A stretch of 64,000 nucleotides of DNA from an uncultured Phascolarctobacterium sp. (GCA_947630795.1 CANRJC010000002.1:62001-126000), one strand, 5' to 3'; numbered from the stretch's first letter, positions 8,209 through 15,417 are shown. The notes: generated by a model not told the origin, from the letters alone. Numbers and translations: made by a program.

Positions 8209-10155
8209 ATGTCTGCTCAGGAGATCCCAAAGACTGAGATGACGGCAGAAGAGGTGTTGCAAAAATTCGATAAAGAGTCGAACAAAAGAGAGATGACAGG
8301 CTTATGGGATAAGATCATCTCCGCCATCTGCATCATCTTTGCCTTATTCCAACTTTATACCGCAACTTTCGGCATTTTGGACGCCATGTTGCAGAGGGCT
8401 ATCCATCTGGCCTTCGGCTTCTTGCTGATCTTTTTGCTCTATCCGGCCCGCAAGAGCTGGTCACGCACTGCCATGCATCCTCTGGATGTGCTCTTTGCGA
8501 TAGTCAGTGCTTGCTGCGCTATGTACATCGTGGTGTTCTACGATGAATTGGTGCTGAGGGCGGGGCTCAATAACCAGACCGACTTCATCGTCGGCCTCAT
8601 CGGTACGGTGATGATCTTCGAGGCTGCCCGTCGGGTAGTGGGCTGGCCCATGATCACCGTGGCCTTCGTCTTCTTGATCTACGCATTCTTCGGTCCCTAC
8701 GTGCCGGGCATCTTGGCCCATAGAGGCGTGGGCTTCCAAGAGATGTTCGATCATCTCTTCTATACTACCGAAGGCATCTTCGGCATGCCCATGGGCGTGT
8801 CGTCCACCTTCATCTATCTCTTCATCCTCTTCGGCGCCTACTTGGAGACCACAGGCCTGGGCCGTTTCTTCATCGATATAGCCAACGCCATCGCCGGTTG
8901 GGCCGCAGGCGGCCCCGCTAAGGTGGCCGTGCTCTCCTCCGGCCTCATGGGCACTGTCTCCGGTTCTTCCGTGGGCAACGTGGCAGGCACCGGTTCTTTC
9001 ACCATCCCCATGATGAAAAAGCTGGGCTATCGGCCCGAATTCGCCGGCGCGGTAGAAGCAGCTGCCTCCACCGGCGGCCAATTGATGCCTCCAATCATGG
9101 GCGCTGCCGCCTTCTTGATGGCGGAGTTCGTAGGCGTTCCTTACTTCGAAGTCGTTAAAGCGGCGGTCATCCCCGCTTTGCTCTATTACATCGGCGTATG
9201 GCTGGGCGTGCATTACGAAGCGAAAAAATACGGCTTGAAGGGCACACCGAGAGATCAACTGCCGAATTTTAAAGATCTCGTGATAGAGAAGGGCCACTTG
9301 GCCGTGCCCCTCATCGCCATCGTTTACCTGCTGGTGACCGGCTACACTCCCATGAGAGCAGCCCTCGCCGCCATTTTGCTCACGATAATTTGCTCTTGCT
9401 TAAGAGCTAACACCCGTATCTCTCCCAAACAGATCGTGCAGGGCCTCATCGACGGTTCCAAAGGCGTGCTGGGCGTGTTGATCGCCTGTGCCACCGCCGG
9501 CATCATCATCGGTGTAGTGACCAAGACCGGCGTGGGCTTGAAAGTGGCCACCGCTCTCTTAGATCTTTCCGGCGGCCTGCTGTTGCCGGCCATGTTCTTC
9601 ACCATGGTCACCTCTTTGATCTTGGGCATGGGCGTTCCCACCACCGCCAACTACGTCATCACTTCCACCATCGCGGCTCCCGCTTTGATCCAGCTGAAGG
9701 TGCCGGTGCTGGCAGCCCACATGTTCGCCTTCTACTTCGGCATCGTGGCCGACGTGACGCCGCCTGTGGCCTTGGCTGCTTTCGCCGGAGCCGGCATCGC
9801 CGGCGCCAACCCCATGAAGTGCGGTGTGATCGCCGCTAAATTGGCCATCGCCGCCTTCATCGTGCCCTACATCTTCGTGCTGGCCCCCGAGCTCTTGATG
9901 ATCAACGCCACCACTTTGTCGATCTTATACGCAGGCGCCACCGCCATCGTGGGCATGTGGGGCGTGTCCATCGCCATGATCGGCTTCTGTCAAAATGTGC
10001 TGAACATTTTCCAGAGAGCCATCTTCATGGTAGGCGGCATCTGCATGATCATCCCCGGCTCCGTCACCGACTTGGTGGGCGTGGCCCTCTTGGTGCTGGG
10101 CTTCTTGTGGCAGCGCATGAATAAACGCAAAGGCGCCATCAGCCAAGACGAGTGA
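8209..10155 (+). CDS. TRAP transporter fused permease (DctQ-DctM fusion)
   Basis: A 648-residue integral membrane protein in which the small (4-helix) and large (12-helix) TRAP subunits are fused, the usual form with TAXI binding proteins. Signatures include LPPIMGAAAFLMAE-type loops (here GGQLMPPIMGAAAFLMAE), GSVGNVAGTGSFTIPMM and GMGVPTTANYVI. It uses an ion gradient to import the substrate handed over by the TAXI lipoprotein. The start follows GGGGAGG 11 bases upstream. It ends the transporter operon; a hairpin without a good T-run follows. Confidence 0.94.
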   Translation: MSAQEIPKTEMTAEEVLQKFDKESNKREMTGLWDKIISAICIIFALFQLYTATFGILDAMLQRAIHLAFGFLLIFLLYPARKSWSRTAMHPLDVLFAIVSACCAMYIVVFYDELVLRAGLNNQTDFIVGLIGTVMIFEAARRVVGWPMITVAFVFLIYAFFGPYVPGILAHRGVGFQEMFDHLFYTTEGIFGMPMGVSSTFIYLFILFGAYLETTGLGRFFIDIANAIAGWAAGGPAKVAVLSSGLMGTVSGSSVGNVAGTGSFTIPMMKKLGYRPEFAGAVEAAASTGGQLMPPIMGAAAFLMAEFVGVPYFEVVKAAVIPALLYYIGVWLGVHYEAKKYGLKGTPRDQLPNFKDLVIEKGHLAVPLIAIVYLLVTGYTPMRAALAAILLTIICSCLRANTRISPKQIVQGLIDGSKGVLGVLIACATAGIIIGVVTKTGVGLKVATALLDLSGGLLLPAMFFTMVTSLILGMGVPTTANYVITSTIAAPALIQLKVPVLAAHMFAFYFGIVADVTPPVALAAFAGAGIAGANPMKCGVIAAKLAIAAFIVPYIFVLAPELLMINATTLSILYAGATAIVGMWGVSIAMIGFCQNVLNIFQRAIFMVGGICMIIPGSVTDLVGVALLVLGFLWQRMNKRKGAISQDE

Positions 10156-10194
10156 GTTCAGGCAGACATCGCAAAATATCGACCGATCCTTTCG

Positions 10195-10227
10195 GGCCTG
10201 CTGTCTCTTTAAGAGGCGGCAGGCCTT
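10195..10227 (+). terminator. Probable terminator after the TRAP operon
   Basis: GGCCTGC pairs with GCAGGCC around a 17-base loop. The tail is only moderately T-rich, so the call is tentative. Confidence 0.45.
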
Positions 10228-10329
10228 CGTGTTGCGTTGTTAAGAAAAAACAGAAAAGACAAGGTCGCAAGAGCACGGCGAGAGATAGAAAAGAAAACTT
10301 TTCGAGAGAGCAGTATCTTTGTTATTTTC

Positions 10330-10366
10330 TTGACAATGATATCGATATCAATTACAATATCGATAT
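10330..10366 (+). promoter_or_regulatory. abiE promoter with two ATATCGATAT operators
   Basis: TTGACA (10330-10335) and TACAAT (10353-10358) are 17 bases apart. A perfect palindrome GATATCGATATC (10338-10349) fills the spacer. A second ATATCGATAT (10357-10366) covers the end of the -10 and the start site, 18 bases from the first. AbiEi antitoxins are known to repress their own promoter, so these are likely AbiEi sites (inference). Confidence 0.85.
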
Positions 10367-10388
10367 AAAAGTTAAAGGAGGTGCCAGC

Positions 10389-10982
10389 ATGGATGTCGTT
10401 AGAGAGCTTGCTCTGCTCGCCGAAGCTCACGGCGGTATCATCGAAACAAAAGTGGCCGAACGGCATGATATTTCGCGGACTATGCTGTTCGCTCTGCATA
10501 AAAAAGAAAAATTGCGGCGGATCGCCCAAGGGCAGTACATTTTTCCCGACGATATCCAAGATGAACTGCTATCTTTGAGCAGACGTTCGAAGAAGATCGT
10601 TTTTTCTCATGAAACGGCACTTTTTCTGCATGGTTTTTCCGATCGGACGCCTTTCGAACACACCATCACCATTCCATCTGCTGCCGTCGTATCGCCGGAG
10701 ATACGGGCTGAATGCAAAGTATACTATATCAAGCCGGAGCTCTTCGAATTGGGAAAGACCGTTTTGAAAACCACTCAGGGCAATAAGGTGCCTGCCTATG
10801 ATCTGGAGCGTACTGTCTGTGATCTGATCCGCAGCCGCAGCAGAGTGGGGACAGAAACATTTTTGCATGCCTTGAAGCTTTACGCCTCTTCTCCCGCAAA
10901 AGATCTGCACAGACTTTACGGCTACGCAAAGCAACTTCATGTTGCCAATGTTCTCCGCAGATATTTGGAGGTGCTTTTATGA
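10389..10982 (+). CDS. abiEi: AbiEi-family antitoxin of a type IV toxin-antitoxin pair
   Basis: A 197-residue protein with an N-terminal winged-helix region (IIETKVAERHDISRTMLFALHKK, then LRRIAQGQYIFPDD) and the following AbiEi domain (SHETALFLHGFSDRTPFEHTITIP, AYDLERTVCDLIRS). Known AbiEi proteins are DNA-binding autorepressors that counter the AbiEii nucleotidyltransferase without direct binding. ATG 10389 is chosen because AAAGGAGGTG lies just upstream and the promoter starts only about 25 bases earlier; the frame stays open further upstream but that part is outside the transcript. It overlaps abiEii by 4 bases (ATGA), so translation is coupled. Confidence 0.9.
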   Translation: MDVVRELALLAEAHGGIIETKVAERHDISRTMLFALHKKEKLRRIAQGQYIFPDDIQDELLSLSRRSKKIVFSHETALFLHGFSDRTPFEHTITIPSAAVVSPEIRAECKVYYIKPELFELGKTVLKTTQGNKVPAYDLERTVCDLIRSRSRVGTETFLHALKLYASSPAKDLHRLYGYAKQLHVANVLRRYLEVLL

Positions 10983-11803
10983 GGGGAGTTATGAGTTTGA
11001 AGGCAAGGATAAGGAATATCGCCCGCGAGAAAAAGATACCGGCGCAAGTGGTGCTGCAAAACTATATGTTCGAGCGTTTGCTGGTACGGCTCGCAGCCTC
11101 CGCTTATAAGGAAAAATTCGTTTTAAAAGGCGGCATACTGGTAGCGGCCATAGTCGGGCTGGATAACCGGGCGACGATGGACTTGGACACCACTCTCAAA
11201 AACTTGCCTCTGACACCGGAGACGATCAGGATCGCATTGGAAAAAATTTGCAATATACAGTTTGAAGACGGAGTGACTTTTCAGATAGAAGAACTTTCGC
11301 CCATTCGCAAAGACGACAGCTACGGCGGCTACCGGGTCACGCTGACTGCGCAACTGGACACTTTATCAACTCCCCTGAGCATAGATATATCTACGGGTGA
11401 TGTAATAACTCCCTATGCTGTTCGCCAAAGTTTTTCAGAGCTCTTTGATGAGGAAAAGACCTTTGAACTTTGGGCATATAATATCGAGACTATTATGGCC
11501 GAAAAAGTCGAGACTATTTTGCGGCGAGGCGTCTTCAATACCAGACCCAGAGATTTTTACGATGTTTACATCTTGGCGGTCACCCGGAAGTTTAACAAAA
11601 ATGTATTTGATAAAGCTCTGGCTGCAACGGCAACACATCGAGGAACGCTGGAACTGATCGCAGATACGGTAGGTATCCTAAAAAATATCGAAGAGAGCAA
11701 AGAGCTTCATGAACTCTGGAACAAATACCGCAAACAATTCGGTTATGCACGGGATATAGAATATGCGGATATCGTAGCTAAATTGAAAGAATTAGCGAGC
11801 TAA
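10979..11803 (+). CDS. abiEii: AbiEii nucleotidyltransferase toxin
   Basis: A 274-residue toxin of the AbiE abortive-infection type. It keeps the nucleotidyltransferase motifs: KGG at 50-52, the metal-binding TMDLD with Asp68 and Asp70, DISTGD, and the C-terminal AEKVETILRR...RPRDFYDVYIL block. Characterised AbiEii-type toxins transfer nucleotides, in some relatives to tRNA acceptor ends, stopping growth during phage infection. The ATG at 10979 overlaps the abiEi stop. A second start at 10991 (MSLKARIRN), also behind GAGGGG, is equally possible and fits family N-termini well. No key residue appears lost, so the pair looks intact. Confidence 0.9.
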   Translation: MRGVMSLKARIRNIAREKKIPAQVVLQNYMFERLLVRLAASAYKEKFVLKGGILVAAIVGLDNRATMDLDTTLKNLPLTPETIRIALEKICNIQFEDGVTFQIEELSPIRKDDSYGGYRVTLTAQLDTLSTPLSIDISTGDVITPYAVRQSFSELFDEEKTFELWAYNIETIMAEKVETILRRGVFNTRPRDFYDVYILAVTRKFNKNVFDKALAATATHRGTLELIADTVGILKNIEESKELHELWNKYRKQFGYARDIEYADIVAKLKELAS

Positions 11804-11910
11804 AGGCAGAATAGAGCGGATGAAGTCTTTATTTATGTCTGTTTTGAAGATATGATAAGAGTGAGCTCAAGTTTTCTTTAGCTCTCAACAGCGAAAGGAG
11901 CATAATTTTT

Positions 11911-12189
11911 ATGAACTTGGCAAAAATTTCCGCCAACGGGCAGATAACGGTGCCGATAGAGATACGACGGTTGCTGGGCGTGAGAGCCGACGATAAGATA
12001 CTTTTCTTACAAAATCGGGATGGGGAAGCGGTGGTGAGCAATGCATCGGCTCAAGCCATCCGCAGGGCTCAGGCTGCTTTTTCCGGCGCTGCCGAGACCA
12101 TCGGTGTTGCCGACGAGGCCGATGTACAAGTTCCGGTAGACGAAGTGCGCTCCGTCACGGCCTTGCCGGAGGAACTGCCGTCCATATAA
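11911..12189 (+). CDS. AbrB/MazE-type antitoxin, 3' end rearranged
   Basis: A 92-residue protein with an N-terminal swapped-hairpin AbrB domain (MNLAKISANGQITVPIEIRR, LLGVRADDKILFLQN). The tail EADVQVPVDEVR is the usual end region of this antitoxin family, from which relatives stop within a few residues. Here the frame instead runs on into SVTALPEELPSI, which is the antisense of a phage portal relic on the other strand. The PIN- or MazF-type toxin gene expected downstream is absent. It is therefore an orphan antitoxin left by a deletion. The start follows AAAGGAG. It may still bind DNA. Confidence 0.75.
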   Translation: MNLAKISANGQITVPIEIRRLLGVRADDKILFLQNRDGEAVVSNASAQAIRRAQAAFSGAAETIGVADEADVQVPVDEVRSVTALPEELPSI

Positions 12190-12263
12190 AAGGTAGAGCT
12201 GCTCCCCGCAGTACGAGCCTTGGGAGCGTCCCTCGAGCGAAAGATGCTGCTGAAAATTTCCAT
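12141..12263 (-). pseudogene. Phage portal protein, N-terminal relic
   Basis: On the minus strand an ATG at 12263 behind GGGAGG begins a 41-codon stretch starting MEIFSSIFRSRD and continuing with STFYMDGSSSGKAVTERTS. The pattern, a short amphipathic start followed by a GSSSGK-V-ER-T block, is that of HK97-type phage portal proteins just before their VYACVR segment. After VTERTS the frame continues as unrelated sequence antisense to the antitoxin gene, so only the first tenth of the gene is left. It marks a prophage deletion junction near 12145. Family call by eye. Confidence 0.6.
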
Positions 12264-12284
12264 TTGAAAACCTCCCGAAAGTTT

Positions 12285-12316
12285 TTGTGACATATTTTGA
12301 AAGCATATGATACAAT
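12285..12316 (+). promoter_or_regulatory. Candidate promoter of a small RNA
   Basis: GTGACA (12287-12292) and TACAAT (12311-12316) are 18 bases apart. Transcription would start near 12323 and meet a terminator 40 bases later. Confidence 0.5.
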
Positions 12317-12322
12317 ACTTAC

Positions 12323-12397
12323 TGCAGCAGTCATTCTTCTGTTGTGATATCATGCATGGAGAGGCACCATCCCTTGCCGGTGCCTCTCGTATTTTTT
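12323..12397 (+). ncRNA. Candidate small RNA, about 75 nt
   Basis: The stretch lies between a promoter-like pair and a strong terminator: GAGAGGCACC (12359-12368) pairs perfectly with GGTGCCTCTC (12379-12388), followed by a T-run. No open reading frame with a ribosome-binding site is seen inside. A separate promoter for the next gene begins only after the terminator, so this is not simply a leader. Unrecognised family. Confidence 0.45.
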
Positions 12398-12399
12398 TG
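12359..12399 (+). terminator. Intrinsic terminator
   Basis: Perfect 10-bp stem (GAGAGGCACC with GGTGCCTCTC), 10-base loop, then ATTTTTTTG after CGT. Confidence 0.9.
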
Positions 12400-12400
12400 T

Positions 12401-12428
12401 TTGCGATTTTAAAAAAATGTGCTATAAT
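12401..12428 (+). promoter_or_regulatory. Promoter of the CDCPAC-protein gene
   Basis: TTGCGA (12401-12406) and a perfect TATAAT (12423-12428), 16 bases apart; about 110 bases of leader follow before the start codon. Confidence 0.65.
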
Positions 12429-12472
12429 GAAGTTGCGGCGGATTTTCGAATTCCCGCCGGTCCTTTTCATGC

Positions 12473-12508
12473 AAAGGCGCCCATCTCACCGTGGGTGCCT
12501 TTGTCTTT
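12473..12508 (+). terminator. Terminator-like hairpin in the leader of the CDCPAC gene
   Basis: AAAGGCGCCCA pairs with TGGGTGCCTTT (one G-U pair), followed by GTCTTT. It lies downstream of the promoter and 38 bases before the start codon, so it may act as an attenuator. A GGCGG/CCGCC hairpin lies just before it. Confidence 0.55.
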
Positions 12509-12545
12509 CAGGTGTCAATGATCTATAACTTAGGGAGGAGTGCTT

Positions 12546-12893
12546 ATGCAAAAAGAACTGTTAGCTTCTATCAAGGCCAAAACTCAGGACCTCTTGGCTG
12601 CTCCCAGCTGCAGCAAGGAAGCCAAAGCTGCGGCAGAGACTTGGCTGGCTGCCCTCGGCAGCGGTAATGAAAAAGCAGCTACTGCCGCCTATGCCGCCGT
12701 GTTGCGGGAGCTTATCATGCCCGTCGACGGTCTGCTGGCCTTTGCTTCTTCCCCCAAAGCCGCAGAAATTTTCGGCAAGGAAGGGGCCGCCGCTTTCTTA
12801 AAGCATGCTCAGGAGCTGAAAGCTCAGGGCGCTGCCTACTGCGACTGTCCGGCCTGCACCGCTGTAAAAGCCATTTTAGATCTGGTAGAGTAG
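12546..12893 (+). CDS. Small conserved protein with CDCPAC motif
   Basis: A 115-residue, Ala-rich, probably helical protein ending in AAYCDCPACTAVKAILDLVE; the C-x-C-x2-C cluster suggests a metal or redox site. Similar small proteins occur in anaerobic Firmicutes. I recall database names such as Hsp90 for them, but nothing of the Hsp90 ATPase is present and I do not assign that function. ATG 12546 follows GGGAGGAG. The leader carries a terminator-like hairpin, so expression may be attenuated. A minus-strand promoter just downstream would give RNA antisense to its 3' end. Confidence 0.7.
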   Translation: MQKELLASIKAKTQDLLAAPSCSKEAKAAAETWLAALGSGNEKAATAAYAAVLRELIMPVDGLLAFASSPKAAEIFGKEGAAAFLKHAQELKAQGAAYCDCPACTAVKAILDLVE

Positions 12894-12911
12894 ATCCTCT
12901 TTGCAAGCCTT

Positions 12912-12971
12912 TTATGACAAAGGGACCCATCTCACTGTGGGTTGCAGCGTTATTTTCTTGTTTGGGCACAT
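12912..12971 (-). CDS. Possible 19-residue leader or small protein
   Basis: On the minus strand AGGAGG (12978-12983) stands 6 bases before an ATG at 12971 that opens 19 codons (MCPNKKITLQPTVRWVPLS). A promoter-like pair, TGTTTG and TACAAT 17 bases apart (13017-13022 and 12994-12999), would start transcription about 16 bases before it. A GTG two bases on opens an 84-codon frame antisense to the CDCPAC gene, less likely. Nothing recognisable in the peptide. Confidence 0.3.
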   Translation of the reverse strand: MCPNKKITLQPTVRWVPLS

Positions 12972-12980
12972 CTATTACCT

Positions 12981-13046
12981 CCTAATGTGCTTTATTGTAG
13001 TATGCCGGCAGGCTTACAAACAGTTTAGCACATTAGGATTATTTTT
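12981..13046. promoter_or_regulatory. 11-bp inverted repeat around a minus-strand promoter; also terminator-like on plus
   Basis: CCTAATGTGCT (12981-12991) and AGCACATTAGG (13027-13037) are perfect reverse complements. On the plus strand they end in ATTATTTTT, like a large-loop terminator. On the minus strand they flank a -10 and overlap the ribosome-binding site, like operators. Confidence 0.5.
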
Positions 13047-13066
13047 CACCGCTTAAGCTCTTTGGG

Positions 13067-13092
13067 ACCACGCTACTATGGCGTGGTTTTCT
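13067..13092 (+). terminator. Intrinsic terminator
   Basis: ACCACGC pairs with GCGTGGT around a 7-base loop, followed by TTTTCTCT. Confidence 0.65.
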
Positions 13093-13107
13093 CTATACAA
13101 AGAAAGA

Positions 13108-13128
13108 AGCTCGGCTGCGGGCCGAGCT
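13108..13128 (-). terminator. Terminator of the Fic-like relic
   Basis: AGCTCGGC pairs with GCCGAGCT around CCGCA; on the minus strand TCTTTCTTT follows. Confidence 0.6.
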
Positions 13129-13164
13129 CTCGAAAGTTCGCGACAAAAATCGCGAAAGAAATTT

Positions 13165-13374
13165 TCAGCTGCCTATATAGCGGGATGCCCGGGACGCCCC
13201 GAGGCGTTTGATCTTTCCCTTTTTGACCAGCGCTCCCAGCACGGCCTCCACAGTCGTGGGGCTTACATCGGGGAGCAGTGCGCACAGATCTTTTTAGAAA
13301 GCGGCGTGGGACTGTTGATGACTGCGGCCTCTATGCCAGCCGCTGCGCAAAAAAGAATAATCAAAGCTTCTCAT
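13165..13374 (-). pseudogene. Fic-family protein relic
   Basis: The ATG at 13374 opens MRSFDYSFLRSG, a typical first stretch of Fic-family proteins. After a change of frame comes AGIEAAVINSPTPLSKKIC, and after a second change DVSPTTVEAVLGALVKKGKI followed by KRLGASRASRYIGS and a stop at 13165. The last part is the winged-helix tail seen in many Fic proteins. The central Fic domain with its HPFxxGNG motif is deleted, so about 70 codons remain of roughly 350. The promoter and terminator survive. Confidence 0.6.
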
Positions 13375-13388
13375 GTTATCCGCTCCGT

Positions 13389-13422
13389 TTCTGCATATCA
13401 TTATAAAAGATAATATGCAGAA
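13389..13422 (-). promoter_or_regulatory. Promoter/operator of the Fic-like relic
   Basis: TTCTGCATAT and ATATGCAGAA (13389-13398, 13413-13422) are perfect inverted arms with a minus-strand TATAAT (13405-13400) between them, as expected of an autoregulated promoter. Confidence 0.55.
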
Positions 13423-13424
13423 AA

Positions 13425-13485
13425 GCAAAAAAGTCGGGCTCTTCTGCACATTTATCGCAAAAAAATCATGCAGAAGACCCGACTT
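13425..13485 (-). terminator. Terminator of the DUF4127 gene
   Basis: AAGTCGGGTCTTCTGCA-type arms (13469-13485 with 13431-13448, one bulge) form a long stem; on the minus strand TTTTTTGCTTTT follows. Confidence 0.85.
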
Positions 13486-13558
13486 TAGGGGCAGAAAAAA
13501 TCTTCTCAGGGCGAGGCTTCGAGTGAAGGAAGCTGCGCCCTTTGTATTTGCGTTCTGC

Positions 13559-15130
13559 TCATTTCACTTTCACTTCGGCTTCAAAAAGGCGATGCCAGGG
13601 ATAAGAGAGAGTGAAGTCGCAGCCCTGGAAGAAGGGATAAGAGCGGGCCAGAGCACGGCAGCTGTCGCGGGCGATAGTGAGCGCTTTTCCTTCAAAGGAG
13701 CCCAGCTGATAGCGGGCCAAGGGCAGTCCTGCCTTTTCCGCCGCGGCTGCTGCCTGCTGCCGAGCGTTGCTTTGATAGAACCAATCGTCGATGAGCCGCA
13801 CCGTGAGCAGTTTTCGTCTGTCTGCTTCTTTCATATAGGGCGCCAAGAGACCCTGGGCGATAGCATAACCCACGGCGTTGTCAGCCGTGTTCCAGCCGTT
13901 GTAGGCGGCCAAGCTGTCCAAAAGACCGGCCTTGGCCGCATGGTGCATGAAACCGTTGTCGGCGCCGTTGGAATAACTGATGTCTGCCAAGCTGATGGCT
14001 TTTTTGAGAGCGGCCGCTTTTTGCAGCCGGGCGATAAAAGTTTTGTTGGCAGGACTGGCGAAATATTTGTTGTCATCGGCGGTGGTATTTTTCACCTGTC
14101 CGTCGAAGGGAGTGTTGACGGCCAGCAATAAGTCGGCCTCGGCCGGCGAGGCTGTCATGTGCGCTCCTGCTGCTTCGATCTGCTCCGGCACCGAATCCTG
14201 CAGGCGGGAGTCGCTGTATTGAGGCAGAGTGGCGGCCCCGGCACCGGGGGCATACAGCACGCACACCGACGGCTGCAGGCCCTTGGCTTTGCAAAAGGCG
14301 CGGGCCAGAAGGAGCAGGCCCAATTGATCCACCCCGTCGATGATCTGGAAGTCGTCTTTGGCAAGAGAGAAGGCCGCGCGGGCCAAACGACGGGTCTCCA
14401 TGTGGGTGGCCGAAAGAGGAGCGTTATCGTCTTTGCCGATGGCCAGATAGGGGAAGTTGCCGGCTGCAGCCATGGCGATCAAGCGTTGATTTACGGAAAA
14501 ATTTATCTTGCGGCGCTGCAGCCAATCATGCAAACTCGGGCCGTGGAGGTTGCGCTCCAAGGCTGCCTTCTGCAATTTTTCCGAGTAGGTGAGGCTGTTG
14601 GTGCTCTCTCGGTCCAGCAGCCGACTGTAAGCGAAAATAGCGGGACCCAGCTCGCTGTAATAGGGAGGCTCCACTCGTCCGAAAGAAGTGCGGGGCGTGC
14701 GCATCACCGTAGAAAAAAGATAGATGGGCAGGGGCAGCTTCTTCGGCAGCTCGTGCAGGGCGGCGAGGCGCTGCTCCAAGAGCAAGGGCGACAGGTGATG
14801 GGTGCGGCTGGCGGTGAGGCCTCCGTAGAGAAGGCTGTCGCAGCTGAGCACTGCGGCAGCGGCCAAAGGAGCTTTGTGCTCCAGCCACTGCCACAAAGCG
14901 GCGGCGTCGCCGTCTCTCTCCCCCGAGGCCAGCAGTTTGGCTGGGGGCAAGAGGAGTTCCGCCCCCACGGCTGCCATGGTCTCTTCGGCATAAGCGGAAC
15001 ACACGGGCCTGTCGTCCAAGGGGATGTAGATGATGCGTAATTTGTTTTCGGCGGCAGATGTTGATGAAAGGCAAGTGAAAAGCGCCGTGAACGCAAGTAT
15101 AAAATATTTCAAAAAATTTTTCACAAGCAT
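13559..15130 (-). CDS. DUF4127 family exported protein
   Basis: A 523-residue protein with a signal peptide (basic start, hydrophobic core, STSAA cleavage region near residue 27). The mature part opens with LRIIYIPLDDRPVC, the hallmark of DUF4127, followed by LLLPPAKLLASGERDGD, LSCDSLLYGGLTASR and GKDDNAPLS. The family is uncharacterised; the conserved Asp and His residues hint at a hydrolase but no reaction is known. The start follows AAGGAG 8 bases upstream, and a TATAAT lies on the minus strand at 15190-15185. It is a single-gene unit convergent with the small genes to its left and divergent from thrS. Confidence 0.85.
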   Translation of the reverse strand: MLVKNFLKYFILAFTALFTCLSSTSAAENKLRIIYIPLDDRPVCSAYAEETMAAVGAELLLPPAKLLASGERDGDAAALWQWLEHKAPLAAAAVLSCDSLLYGGLTASRTHHLSPLLLEQRLAALHELPKKLPLPIYLFSTVMRTPRTSFGRVEPPYYSELGPAIFAYSRLLDRESTNSLTYSEKLQKAALERNLHGPSLHDWLQRRKINFSVNQRLIAMAAAGNFPYLAIGKDDNAPLSATHMETRRLARAAFSLAKDDFQIIDGVDQLGLLLLARAFCKAKGLQPSVCVLYAPGAGAATLPQYSDSRLQDSVPEQIEAAGAHMTASPAEADLLLAVNTPFDGQVKNTTADDNKYFASPANKTFIARLQKAAALKKAISLADISYSNGADNGFMHHAAKAGLLDSLAAYNGWNTADNAVGYAIAQGLLAPYMKEADRRKLLTVRLIDDWFYQSNARQQAAAAAEKAGLPLARYQLGSFEGKALTIARDSCRALARSYPFFQGCDFTLSYPWHRLFEAEVKVK

Positions 15131-15184
15131 CTTCTGCTCCTTAAAAAAGCGGGGCCTGCGACTTCAAGCGAAGGCTGCGGCCTA

Positions 15185-15190
15185 ATTATA
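15185..15190 (-). promoter_or_regulatory. Probable -10 of the DUF4127 gene
   Basis: TATAAT on the minus strand about 55 bases before the start codon; the -35 is poorly conserved. Confidence 0.45.
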
Positions 15191-15382
15191 ACGCGATACG
15201 AAAAATTTTTCCAGAGCTTCTTCGAGAAGGACCAGTTTTGAAAGCTTTGCTCTTTCGGAGCGTCTGCTGAAAAAATTTCGGGCGTGTTTGCAAATTTTTT
15301 CTCGATAAAAGGAAGGGCTTACGAAATTTCTGCCTAAAAAGATCCGGAAGCTTCTCCGCCGATAGACTCGTCAAGATGGATA

Positions 15383-15410
15383 TTGACTTTGTTCTCACAT
15401 GTGCTATAAT
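15383..15410 (+). promoter_or_regulatory. thrS promoter
   Basis: TTGACT (15383-15388) and TATAAT (15405-15410) with a 16-base spacer, just upstream of the T-box leader. From 15186 to 15380 no other feature is seen. Confidence 0.85.
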
Positions 15411-15417
15411 TGTCACG

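Noticed and set aside
12546-12893. Naming the CDCPAC protein Hsp90
   Set aside because: No Hsp90 ATPase motifs; 115 residues is far too short.
13078-13413. 111-codon plus-strand frame MAWFSLYKERSS...
   Set aside because: It is antisense to the Fic-like relic, starts inside a terminator hairpin and has no ribosome-binding site.
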